NCBI GenBank assembly: GCA_036123585.1
Contig: JAZADN010000036.1
Coordinates: 1-16,764 of the forward strand
Direction of reading: 5' to 3'
Length of the DNA stretch: 16,764 nt
From: UBA9410 sp036123585
GTDB lineage: Bacteria; Actinomycetota; Acidimicrobiia; Acidimicrobiales; MedAcidi-G1
In this document: positions 6,255-13,196 of the stretch, one piece after another
Layout of the letters: each line of letters starts with the position of its first letter
How positions within the stretch are numbered: position 1 is the stretch's first letter
The notes under the pieces: generated by a model
What the model was told of the DNA's origin: nothing
The model's database searches: none
What the model saw: the letters and a program-made list of their open reading frames with translations, nothing else
Program-made: the position numbers and the translations under genes

Positions 6255-8561
6255 TCAGAAGTCGACGACCAACCAGCGCAGGACCGACAGCTCAACCTCA
6301 GCCAGGTGTTCGAGATCGGTGATCTTGGCCCCAAACGAGTCGCGGACGTAGAAGGCGTCGATGACGTCCGATCCGAGTGTCTGGACACGGGCCCGGACGA
6401 TGTTGAGGTCGAGCTCGGCAAGCGCCCGGGTGATCCGGTACAGCACCCCCACCCCGTCAGGGCAGGTCACCTCCAGCACCGTGGCAGTGGCCGACGAGGC
6501 GTTGTCGAAGGTCACGGTGGGGCGCGCCGGGCGGGCGGTGAGGCTGACCGGTCGGTAGGTGCGGGACCGGTCGCCGATGTGAGCCGCTAGGGCGAGGCGG
6601 CCAGCCAGGGCCCGGTCGACCTGGTCCTCGATCCGCGGCCAGTCGGGGACACCGCTGAGGACCTGACCCACCCGGAACACCGACAGGGCCCGGCCGTGCT
6701 CGGAGTGCGCCGACGCCTCGACCACGTCGGCCCCGTTGAGAGCCAGCACGCCGGCCACCTTCGAGAAGGTGCCGGGACGGTCGGAGGCCACCACAGTGAG
6801 GGTCTCGCCTTCGCCGGCCACGGTGAATGCCCCTTCGTCGAGGAGGGCCTGCTGGGCGGTGTCGGGGAACGAACCACCGACCACGTCGCCCACGTCGCCA
6901 CCACCGAGGACGTGTGAGGCGCGTTCGACCAGCTCGCTCACGAGGCTGGCCTTCCAGGAACTCCACGCCGACGGGCCGGTGGCGATCGAGTCGGCCTCGG
7001 TCAGGGCGGCCAGGAGTCGCAGCAGCACCGGGTCGTTGACGGTGTCGGCCACCTGCCGGATGGTGCCGTCGTCGTCGAGGTCGCGGCGGGTGGCCACGTC
7101 TGGCAGCAGCAGATGGTGCTCGCACATGGCGACCAGCAGGTCGACGTCGTCGGGATCGAAGCCCATCCGGGGGGCGATCGTGTGCAGCAGGTCCACGCCA
7201 ACCTCGGTGTGGTCGCCCGGGTAGCCCTTGCCGATGTCGTGGAACAGGGCGCCGACCAGCAGCAGGTCAGGTCGGTCAACCCGGTCGACAAGGCGGGACG
7301 CCTCGGCGGTCGCCTCCATCAGGTGCCGGTCGACGGTGAAGCGGTGGTAGGCGTTGCGCTGCGGGCGCGACCGGCACGGCTCCCACTCGGGCACGAGCAG
7401 GACGAACAGGCCGACGTGGTCGAGGTCCTCGATGACCGGCACGGCGTCCGGACCAGCGGCCAGCAGGTCGACGAACAGCTCCCGGGCTTCGTCGGGCCAC
7501 GGGTCGGGTAGTGGCACGGCGTGGTCGGCGAGGCGCTCCAACGAACCGCGCTGCAGGTAGCCGCCGTGCCGAGCCGCGGTCACTGCACAACGCAACACGA
7601 GGAGCGGGTCGTCGAGGTCGGCTTCGTCGGTCAGCTTGAGGCGGCCGTCGTCGAGCACCAGGCCGGGGGCCACCACCTGGCGACGGATACCGGCCAGCGC
7701 CCGGGCCGGGCCGCGGCGGCGAGCCGCCCGACGAGTACGACGGGCCGCGCCCTCCCCCGTCCAGGCGATGGTCCGGCCGGCGGCGGACACCTCGGACATG
7801 AGAACGTCGGCGTCGGGCAGGTCCAGGGCGGAAGCCACTTCGTCCTGAAGTTCGAGGAGCAGTTGGTCGGACCGCTTGCCCGTCAGGCGGTGCAGCTCGA
7901 CCCGGACGGCCAGCAGCGTCTCGAACGCGGCGGCCAGCCCAGCCGACTCAGCCTCCCGGAGTATGGGAACGGTGGCCTGTTCGACCCACAGCAGGCTGTG
8001 CACGTCACGCAGGCCGCCCCGGGCCTCCTTCAGGTCGGGTTCGAGCAGGAACGCCACCTCGCCGTGTCGGGCGTGGCGCTCGGCTACTGCAGCCTGAAGT
8101 TGGTCGAGATGTCGTCGTGACCGGCCCTGCCACCGCTCCAGCGCACCGACGGCCAGGCGTTCCACGAGTTCCGGGTCGCCGGCCACGGTTCGAGCGGCCA
8201 GCAGGCTTGTGGCCGTCTCGATCGCCTCGCCCGCCACCTCCAGCAGTTGGTCGACGGTGCCGACCTGGTGGCCGAGCTTGAGTCCAGCGTCCCACAGCGG
8301 GTACCAGGTGCGCTGGGCCGCCTCGGCGACGTCCACCCCCGGGGCGTGGACGAGGACCACGTCGACGTCGCTGCCCGGACACTGCTCGCCGCGGCCGTAA
8401 CCGCCGACGGCGGCCAAGGCGGTGCCGGCCGGGGGCTTGGCGGCGGCGAACACCTCGGCTAGGTGTTCGTCGATCCGGACCGTCAGGGCCTGGCAGAACT
8501 CCGGGCCCCGGAGGGTCCGGTCGTCCAGCAGGTCGGATGTGTCGAACGAGGGCACTCCCAC
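6255..8561 (-). CDS. glnD: Bifunctional PII nucleotidyltransferase / nucleotidyl-removing enzyme GlnD
   Basis: 768-residue nitrogen-status sensor that adds a nucleotide to PII proteins when glutamine is low and removes it when glutamine is high. Domains in order: nucleotidyltransferase with GGYGRGE (53-59) and the metal site GSDVD (Asp65, Asp67); GlnD linker/adaptor region; HD phosphohydrolase with HDIGKG, His441-Asp442; then two ACT domains (about 585-650 and 692-768) expected to sense glutamine. In studied actinobacteria GlnD adenylylates GlnK rather than uridylylating it, so either chemistry is possible. The PII gene and ammonium transporter, which often neighbour glnD in actinobacteria, are not here; instead it sits 30 bp after larE. 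Start is a GTG at 8561 (a second in-frame GTG at 8555 is equally possible); neither has a clear ribosome site. Confidence 0.95.
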   Translation of the reverse strand: MGVPSFDTSDLLDDRTLRGPEFCQALTVRIDEHLAEVFAAAKPPAGTALAAVGGYGRGEQCPGSDVDVVLVHAPGVDVAEAAQRTWYPLWDAGLKLGHQVGTVDQLLEVAGEAIETATSLLAARTVAGDPELVERLAVGALERWQGRSRRHLDQLQAAVAERHARHGEVAFLLEPDLKEARGGLRDVHSLLWVEQATVPILREAESAGLAAAFETLLAVRVELHRLTGKRSDQLLLELQDEVASALDLPDADVLMSEVSAAGRTIAWTGEGAARRTRRAARRRGPARALAGIRRQVVAPGLVLDDGRLKLTDEADLDDPLLVLRCAVTAARHGGYLQRGSLERLADHAVPLPDPWPDEARELFVDLLAAGPDAVPVIEDLDHVGLFVLLVPEWEPCRSRPQRNAYHRFTVDRHLMEATAEASRLVDRVDRPDLLLVGALFHDIGKGYPGDHTEVGVDLLHTIAPRMGFDPDDVDLLVAMCEHHLLLPDVATRRDLDDDGTIRQVADTVNDPVLLRLLAALTEADSIATGPSAWSSWKASLVSELVERASHVLGGGDVGDVVGGSFPDTAQQALLDEGAFTVAGEGETLTVVASDRPGTFSKVAGVLALNGADVVEASAHSEHGRALSVFRVGQVLSGVPDWPRIEDQVDRALAGRLALAAHIGDRSRTYRPVSLTARPARPTVTFDNASSATATVLEVTCPDGVGVLYRITRALAELDLNIVRARVQTLGSDVIDAFYVRDSFGAKITDLEHLAEVELSVLRWLVVDF

Positions 8562-8591
8562 GACGGTAATGAAAGCCGCGTTGCCCGGCGG

Positions 8592-9431
8592 TCAGGACCG
8601 GGGTGGGTCGCCGAGGGCGTCGTTGAGGTTGCCCGAACGCAGGCCCTCGAGGTCGAGGGTGGCGTAGCGGTAGCCAGCGCCGAGCACGGCGTCGACGACA
8701 TCGCCGCGGAGCTCGACCACGTCGAACAGGCGGTTCAGGGGCACCTCGATACGGGCCGTGTCGCCGTGGTGGCGGACCCGTAGGTCGTCGAAGCCGAGGC
8801 GACGCAGGGATGCCTCGGCCCGCTCGACGGTGGACAACAGGGCGACCGTGACCTGCGTGCCGTAGGGGATGCGTGACGCCAGGCAGGCAGCGGCCGGTTT
8901 GTCCGCGGTGCGGAGCCCGAGGTGGCGCGACGCGGCCCTCACATCGACCTTGTTGAGGCCGGCGTCGACCAGTGGGAACCGGGCGCCGCGGGCAGCCGCC
9001 GCGGCCTGGCCTGGCCGGTGGTCGCCGAGATCGTCCGCGTTGACGCCGAGAACCACCGTGGCGTCCTCGGCCTCGGCGAGGGGGGCCAGCACGTCCATCA
9101 GGGCGTCCTTGCAGTGGGCGCAACGCTCCGCGTCGTTGGACCGGTAGGCCGCGCTCTCCATCTCGGCGGTCTCGACGGCCGACCAGCGCAGGCCCCACTC
9201 GTCGGCCAGGGCGGCCGCGTGGTCGCGTTCGTCGGCGGGCAGCGACGGCGACACCGCTGTGACCACGTGGACCCGTTCGGCGCCGAGTTCGTCGTGGGCG
9301 ACACGGGCCAGCAGCGCCGAGTCAACGCCTCCAGAGAAGGCCACCACCAGACGGTCGTGGGCCGAGACCTCGGCGCGGAGTCGCTCCAGGGCAATGGGCC
9401 CGTCGGGATGCGGTTCAGTCACGGTCGCCAT
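8592..9431 (-). CDS. larE: ATP-dependent sulfur transferase LarE (nickel-pincer cofactor synthesis)
   Basis: 279-residue PP-loop enzyme of the LarE family, which activates a carboxylate of the pyridinium mononucleotide precursor with ATP and inserts sulfur. The PP-loop SGGVDS is at 33-38. Three cysteines stand out: Cys104 and Cys107 in RCAHCKDAL, and Cys183 in AACLASRIPYG. Cys183 aligns with the sacrificial cysteine of the Lactiplantibacillus enzyme; the extra CxxC is the arrangement of LarE types that use a [4Fe-4S] cluster as sulfur carrier. C-terminal RYATLDLEGLRSG is typical. LarB, LarC and a lactate racemase are not in the window. Lies 19 bp after hemQ. The ATG at 9431 was chosen over a longer frame that runs into hemQ. 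Confidence 0.92.
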   Translation of the reverse strand: MATVTEPHPDGPIALERLRAEVSAHDRLVVAFSGGVDSALLARVAHDELGAERVHVVTAVSPSLPADERDHAAALADEWGLRWSAVETAEMESAAYRSNDAERCAHCKDALMDVLAPLAEAEDATVVLGVNADDLGDHRPGQAAAAARGARFPLVDAGLNKVDVRAASRHLGLRTADKPAAACLASRIPYGTQVTVALLSTVERAEASLRRLGFDDLRVRHHGDTARIEVPLNRLFDVVELRGDVVDAVLGAGYRYATLDLEGLRSGNLNDALGDPPRS

Positions 9432-9450
9432 CGGGTCGGACCAGTCCGGG

Positions 9451-10155
9451 TCAGGTGCAGCCCACCCGGGCCAGAACGACGTCGAGCTCGTCGACCAGGC
9501 CGGTGTAGAAGGTGCCGAACTCCCCGTAACGGGCCGATGCCCGGTCGTAGCGCATGGTGTAGACGGCATCCTTGAGGTCGTCGGGGTGCCTACCGAAGAG
9601 CGTCACGCCCCACTCGAAGTCGTCGACGCCGGTGGAGCCGGTCACCACCTGGAGGATGCGGCCGGCGAAGGTCCGGCCCGAGGCGCCGTGCTCCATCATC
9701 AACTCGTGCCGGTCGTCGTAGTCGAGCTCGAACCAGTTGGCACCCACGTTGCGCCGTTTGGACATCGGGTAGAAGCACCAGGCTGGCTTGTCCTCGGGCG
9801 GCAGCACCGGGTGGAGGCGGGCCCTCCGCATCTCGTCGGGAACGCCCTGGGCGTACTCGGAAACCTCGGTGAGGCTGAGGTAGCTGTCGACCAGCTCGAG
9901 GCCCGCGCCGACCAGCGCCGTCTGGAGGTCACGAAGGCGCCACAGGTCATCGCCAAGTGCCATGAACGCCACGTCTGCCTTGTGGCCGAGGACAGCCACC
10001 GGGACCACCTGGTCGCCGGCGTCGACGGCGGTCGCCACGGCTAAACGCACGGCGGCGGCGTCCGACTGGGGACACACCTTCAGAAACAGGTGGAGGACGC
10101 CCCAGCCCTCCGCTGGGGTGACGGGACCATCGGAGGGCGACGCGGTGTTGCTCAT
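9451..10155 (-). CDS. hemQ: Coproheme decarboxylase HemQ (chlorite dismutase family)
   Basis: 234-residue member of the chlorite dismutase-like family. In actinobacteria it performs the last step of the coproporphyrin-dependent haem pathway: oxidative decarboxylation of coprohaem III to haem b using peroxide. Visible landmarks are FYPMSKRR (128-135), whose Tyr129 corresponds to the catalytic tyrosine; NWFELDYDDR (140-149); MMEHGASGR, where His156 is the likely proximal haem ligand; and the C-terminal FEWGVTLF and SARYGEFGTFYTG blocks. No signal peptide, as expected for the cytoplasmic HemQ rather than exported chlorite dismutases. The other haem genes are not in the window. It follows fdhD by 36 bp and precedes larE by 19 bp. 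Confidence 0.94.
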   Translation of the reverse strand: MSNTASPSDGPVTPAEGWGVLHLFLKVCPQSDAAAVRLAVATAVDAGDQVVPVAVLGHKADVAFMALGDDLWRLRDLQTALVGAGLELVDSYLSLTEVSEYAQGVPDEMRRARLHPVLPPEDKPAWCFYPMSKRRNVGANWFELDYDDRHELMMEHGASGRTFAGRILQVVTGSTGVDDFEWGVTLFGRHPDDLKDAVYTMRYDRASARYGEFGTFYTGLVDELDVVLARVGCT

Positions 10156-10191
10156 CGGCGGAGAGTCTAGGAAAGCTCTTGCGGGGACGAC

Positions 10192-10977
10192 TCAGTCGCC
10201 CGTGTAGACGTTGATGCGGTCGCCACGGGCGAAGCCGGCCAACTGCAGGCCGGCCGCGCGGGCGGTGTCGACGGCTAGGGCCGACGGTCCGCTGACCGCC
10301 ACCAGGCAGGCAAACCCAGCGGCCCACGCCTTCTGGGCCATCTCGAACGAGGCCCGGCCACTGACCCAGAGGCCGAGATCGCCTGCCGGAAGGCGGCCAT
10401 CGAGGTGGAGACGACCCACCACCTTGTCGACGGCGTTGTGCCGGCCAATGTCCTCGCGCAGCAGGACCAGCTCGCCCGAGCGATCGAAGGCCACGGCAGC
10501 GTGGACGGCACCGGTGGTCGCGAAGAGGGCCTGCCCGTCGATGCGGTCGGCCATGCCGGCTAGGACGTCGACCTCGAACGGCTCGACGTCCAGCGGGTGC
10601 AGGCGTTCCCGCAGTTCGTCGATGGCCACCGTGCCGCACACGCCACACGACGACGAGGCGGGTCCGAGGCGTGGGGTGGGCGCCGGAGCCCGGCCACCGG
10701 TCTCTACGGTGACGTCGTTGTACTCGGCGGCCGCCGCCGAACCCTGGCCGCAGTAGCGGACGCCCCGGAGGGGGGCATCGTGCAGGATGCCCTCGGTGAC
10801 GCAGAACCCCACGGCCAACTCGAAGTCGTCGCCCGGGGTGCGCATGGTGGTGGCCACCAGCTCCCCGTCGAGCCGGATCGACATGGGCTCCTCGACAATG
10901 AGCTCGTCGGGGACGCGGCGGCTGCCGTCGCCATCGATGCGGCGGGTCATTACCCGGGACGTGCGGCCCCGGCTCAC
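10192..10977 (-). CDS. fdhD: Formate dehydrogenase accessory sulfurtransferase FdhD
   Basis: 261-residue FdhD family protein, which carries sulfur from a cysteine desulfurase to the molybdenum cofactor of formate dehydrogenase. The persulfide motif CGVCG is at 111-115 (Cys111, Cys114). The ATTGAVHAA segment near 153, LREDIGRHNAVDKV near 172-186, WVSGRASFEM and the C-terminal ARGDRINVYTGD are characteristic. No formate dehydrogenase or molybdopterin synthesis gene is present nearby, so its client is encoded elsewhere. First gene of the directon running down to the NUDIX gene. The start is a GTG at 10977, supported by a perfect AGGAGG eight bases upstream; an internal ATG at codon 10 lacks such a site. 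Confidence 0.94.
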   Translation of the reverse strand: MSRGRTSRVMTRRIDGDGSRRVPDELIVEEPMSIRLDGELVATTMRTPGDDFELAVGFCVTEGILHDAPLRGVRYCGQGSAAAAEYNDVTVETGGRAPAPTPRLGPASSSCGVCGTVAIDELRERLHPLDVEPFEVDVLAGMADRIDGQALFATTGAVHAAVAFDRSGELVLLREDIGRHNAVDKVVGRLHLDGRLPAGDLGLWVSGRASFEMAQKAWAAGFACLVAVSGPSALAVDTARAAGLQLAGFARGDRINVYTGD

Positions 10978-10985
10978 GCAGCGAA

Positions 10986-10991
10986 CCTCCT
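10986..10991 (-). promoter_or_regulatory. Shine-Dalgarno AGGAGG deciding the fdhD GTG start
   Basis: Consensus AGGAGG on the minus strand, eight bases before the GTG at 10977. It is the strongest ribosome site seen in this directon. Confidence 0.75.
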
Positions 10992-11054
10992 GGAGGGGCC
11001 GGTCAGGCGTTCCATGCGCACTAGTGAACCCGCTCGGAACCGAAAACGCGGACC

Positions 11055-11074
11055 GGGCGCCCCGAAGGGCGCCC
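11055..11074 (-). terminator. GC-rich hairpin terminator after groEL
   Basis: GGGCGCCC (11067-11074) and GGGCGCCC (11055-11062) form an 8-bp perfect stem with a TTCG tetraloop on the minus strand, 35 bp past the groEL stop. A TTTT follows about ten bases later. A second weaker stem (CCCC/GGGG, 11086-11097) lies just before it. Together they should separate groEL from fdhD. Confidence 0.65.
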
Positions 11075-11109
11075 GCATCCGATCTCCCCTCTCGGGGTGG
11101 AGGTCCGGA

Positions 11110-12726
11110 CTAGAAGTCCATATCCGGCATGCCGCCGGCCGCATCCTCCTTCGGGGCGTCAGCGACCACAGCCTCCGTGGTGAGAAACAGGGCGGCGATG
11201 GAGCCGGCGTTCTGCAGAGCCGAGCGGGTCACCTTGGCAGCGTCGATGATCCCGGCAGCGACCAGGTCCTCGTACTCGCCGGTGGCAGCGTTCAGGCCCA
11301 CCGGACCCTCCAGGCCGCGCACCTTCTCGACGATGACTCCACCCTCTAGGCCGGCGTTGACGGCGATCTGGTTCAGCGGGCCCTCGAGCGCCTTGGCCAC
11401 GATGCGGGCACCGGTGGCCTCCTCGGCATCCAGGCCCTCGGCGGCGGCGGTCGCCGCAGCCTGGGCGCGGAGCAGGGTCACGCCGCCACCGGCGACGACG
11501 CCCTCCTCGATTGCCGCCTTGGTGGTGCTGACCGCGTCCTCGATGCGGTGCTTCTTCTCCTTGAGCTCGACCTCGGTGGCCGCGCCGACCTTCAGGACGG
11601 CGACGCCACCGGACAGCTTGGCCAGGCGCTCTTGGAGCTTCTCGCGGTCGTAGTCCGAATCGGTGTTGTCGACCTCGCCCTTGATCTGGGAGATGCGTCC
11701 AGCGATATCGGCCTCGTCACCGCCGCCCTCGACGATGGTGGTCTCGTCCTTGCTGACCACGACCTTGCGGGCCTGACCGAGCATGTCGAGCGACACGGCG
11801 TCGACCTTGAGGCCGACCTCCTCGGAGATGACCTGGCCGCCAGTGAGGATGGCCATGTCCTGCAGCATCGCCTTACGCCGGTCTCCGAAGCCGGGAGCCT
11901 TGACGGCAGCGGCGTTGAAGGTGCCGCGGATCTTGTTGACGACGAGCGTGGCCAGGGCCTCGCCCTCGACGTCCTCGGCGATGATGAGAAGCGGGCGGTT
12001 GGTCTGCATGACCTTCTCGAGCGCCGGGACCATGTCGCGGACGGCCGAGATCTTGGAGCCAACGAACAGGAGGTACGGGTCCTCGAGGACGGCCTCCATG
12101 CGGTCGGGGTCGGTAACGAAGTACGGCGAGATGTAGCCCTTGTCGAAGCGCATTCCCTCGACGAGGTCCATCTCCATGCCGAAGGTCTGGCCCTCTTCGA
12201 CGGTGATGACGCCGTCCTTGCCGACCTTGTCGATGGCCTCAGAGATCATCGAGCCGATCTCATCGTCGGCGGCCGAGATGGCGGCCACGTTGGCGATCTG
12301 GTCCTTGTTGCTGGACACGTCCTGGGCTGACTCGCGGATGGACTCGACGGCGGCGGCCACAGCGACCTCGATGCCCTTCTTGACCGACATCGGGTTGGCT
12401 CCGGCGGCTACGTTTCGCAGGCCCTCGCGGACCATCGCCCAAGCCAGCACGGTGGCCGTGGTGGTGCCGTCACCGGCGACGTCGTCGGTCTTCTTGGCGA
12501 CCTCCTTGACCAGTTCGGCACCGATGCGCTCGTAGGGGTCCTCGAGGTCGATCTCCTTGGCAATGGAGACACCGTCGTTGGTAATGGTGGGGGCGCCCCA
12601 CTTCTTCTCCAGGACCACGTTGCGGCCCTTGGGGCCCAGCGTGACGCGCACGGCGTCGGCTAGCTGGTTCATGCCCCGCTCGAGGGAACGGCGGGCCGTC
12701 TCGTCGAAGGTGATGATCTTCGCCAT
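11110..12726 (-). CDS. groL: Chaperonin GroEL (Hsp60)
   Basis: 538-residue 60-kDa chaperonin, forming the double ring that folds proteins with ATP and the GroES lid. Visible family signatures are VTLGPKGRNVVLEKKWG near 29-45, the ATP-site GDGTTTATVLA near 85-95, KAPGFGDRRKAMLQD near 275-289 and EGVVAGGGVTLLRA near 407-420. The C-terminus is GGMPDMDF: a single GGM rather than the repeated GGM tail of the E. coli protein, and not the His-rich tail of mycobacterial GroEL1. No groES adjoins it, so it resembles the stand-alone groEL2-type arrangement of actinobacteria. AGAGG lies before the ATG. Heat-shock control by HrcA is indicated by the CIRCE element upstream. Confidence 0.98.
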   Translation of the reverse strand: MAKIITFDETARRSLERGMNQLADAVRVTLGPKGRNVVLEKKWGAPTITNDGVSIAKEIDLEDPYERIGAELVKEVAKKTDDVAGDGTTTATVLAWAMVREGLRNVAAGANPMSVKKGIEVAVAAAVESIRESAQDVSSNKDQIANVAAISAADDEIGSMISEAIDKVGKDGVITVEEGQTFGMEMDLVEGMRFDKGYISPYFVTDPDRMEAVLEDPYLLFVGSKISAVRDMVPALEKVMQTNRPLLIIAEDVEGEALATLVVNKIRGTFNAAAVKAPGFGDRRKAMLQDMAILTGGQVISEEVGLKVDAVSLDMLGQARKVVVSKDETTIVEGGGDEADIAGRISQIKGEVDNTDSDYDREKLQERLAKLSGGVAVLKVGAATEVELKEKKHRIEDAVSTTKAAIEEGVVAGGGVTLLRAQAAATAAAEGLDAEEATGARIVAKALEGPLNQIAVNAGLEGGVIVEKVRGLEGPVGLNAATGEYEDLVAAGIIDAAKVTRSALQNAGSIAALFLTTEAVVADAPKEDAAGGMPDMDF

Positions 12727-12794
12727 CAGCGAAACCTCTCAGTCGGAAGTCGTCGGAACTCGTGGAGGGGCCGACGGCACGACGGGCGCGTCCG

Positions 12795-12821
12795 TTGGCA
12801 CTCTCAGGTTGCGAGTGCCAA
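12795..12821 (-). promoter_or_regulatory. CIRCE operator (HrcA binding site) upstream of groEL
   Basis: A perfect 9-N9-9 inverted repeat, TTGGCACTC (12795-12803) and GAGTGCCAA (12813-12821), matches the CIRCE consensus TTAGCACTC-N9-GAGTGCTAA except for one paired position in each arm. It lies about 69 bp before the groEL ATG, so it sits in the leader or over the promoter. It implies repression of groEL by HrcA. The promoter itself is not clear; a TTGGAA lies just upstream of the repeat on the minus strand. Confidence 0.92.
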
Positions 12822-12907
12822 TCCAATCAGCGGATCATCGATTTTCCAACGTCCAGCCTCCCACGAGGGACTGTCCGAACGGGCTCTGCAGCCCTCGTCG
12901 GTTGATC

Positions 12908-13186
12908 TCAGCAGCCACCCGCGACGGCGGGCACGATGGAGACGGTGGCGCCGTCGGCCAACGGTGTACCGAGGCCGTCGAGGAACCGCACGTCCTCGTC
13001 GTCGACGAACACGTTCACGAACCTACGGAGGGCGCCCTCGTCGTCGGTGATCCGCTCGGAGAAGCCCGAATGGGCGGCGTCGAGCGCTCCGAGCGCCTCG
13101 CCGACCGTGCCGGCCTCGACGTCGACCGCGGCCTGGCCGGCGGTCAGCGGGCGAAGGGTGGTGGGGATGCGGATGGTGACGGCCAT
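12908..13186 (-). CDS. cysO: CysO-like ubiquitin-fold sulfur carrier ending in Gly-Gly-Cys
   Basis: 92-residue beta-grasp protein of the MoaD/ThiS superfamily. It is closest by eye to mycobacterial CysO: the IPTTLRPLTAGQ start (8-18), the FSERITDD block (42-49), the RRFVNVFVDDEDVRFLDGL block (54-72) and the VSIVPAVAGG end. CysO carries a C-terminal thiocarboxylate used by CysM with O-phosphoserine to make cysteine; the first product is a CysO-Cys adduct cleaved by the JAMM peptidase Mec. Here the last codons read GGT GGC TGC TGA, so the protein ends GGC, not GG. It would need removal of Cys92 before thiocarboxylation, or the extra residue alters its use. No cysM or mec is in the window. It is 10 bp after a glycerate kinase gene, hence likely co-transcribed. 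A MoaD-like role is the alternative. Confidence 0.88.
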   Translation of the reverse strand: MAVTIRIPTTLRPLTAGQAAVDVEAGTVGEALGALDAAHSGFSERITDDEGALRRFVNVFVDDEDVRFLDGLGTPLADGATVSIVPAVAGGC

Positions 13187-13196
13187 GGTCGCCACG

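Noticed and set aside
11548..12330. 260-residue plus-strand open frame inside groEL
   Set aside because: Antisense to groEL, composition mirrors the groEL codons, no independent signal.
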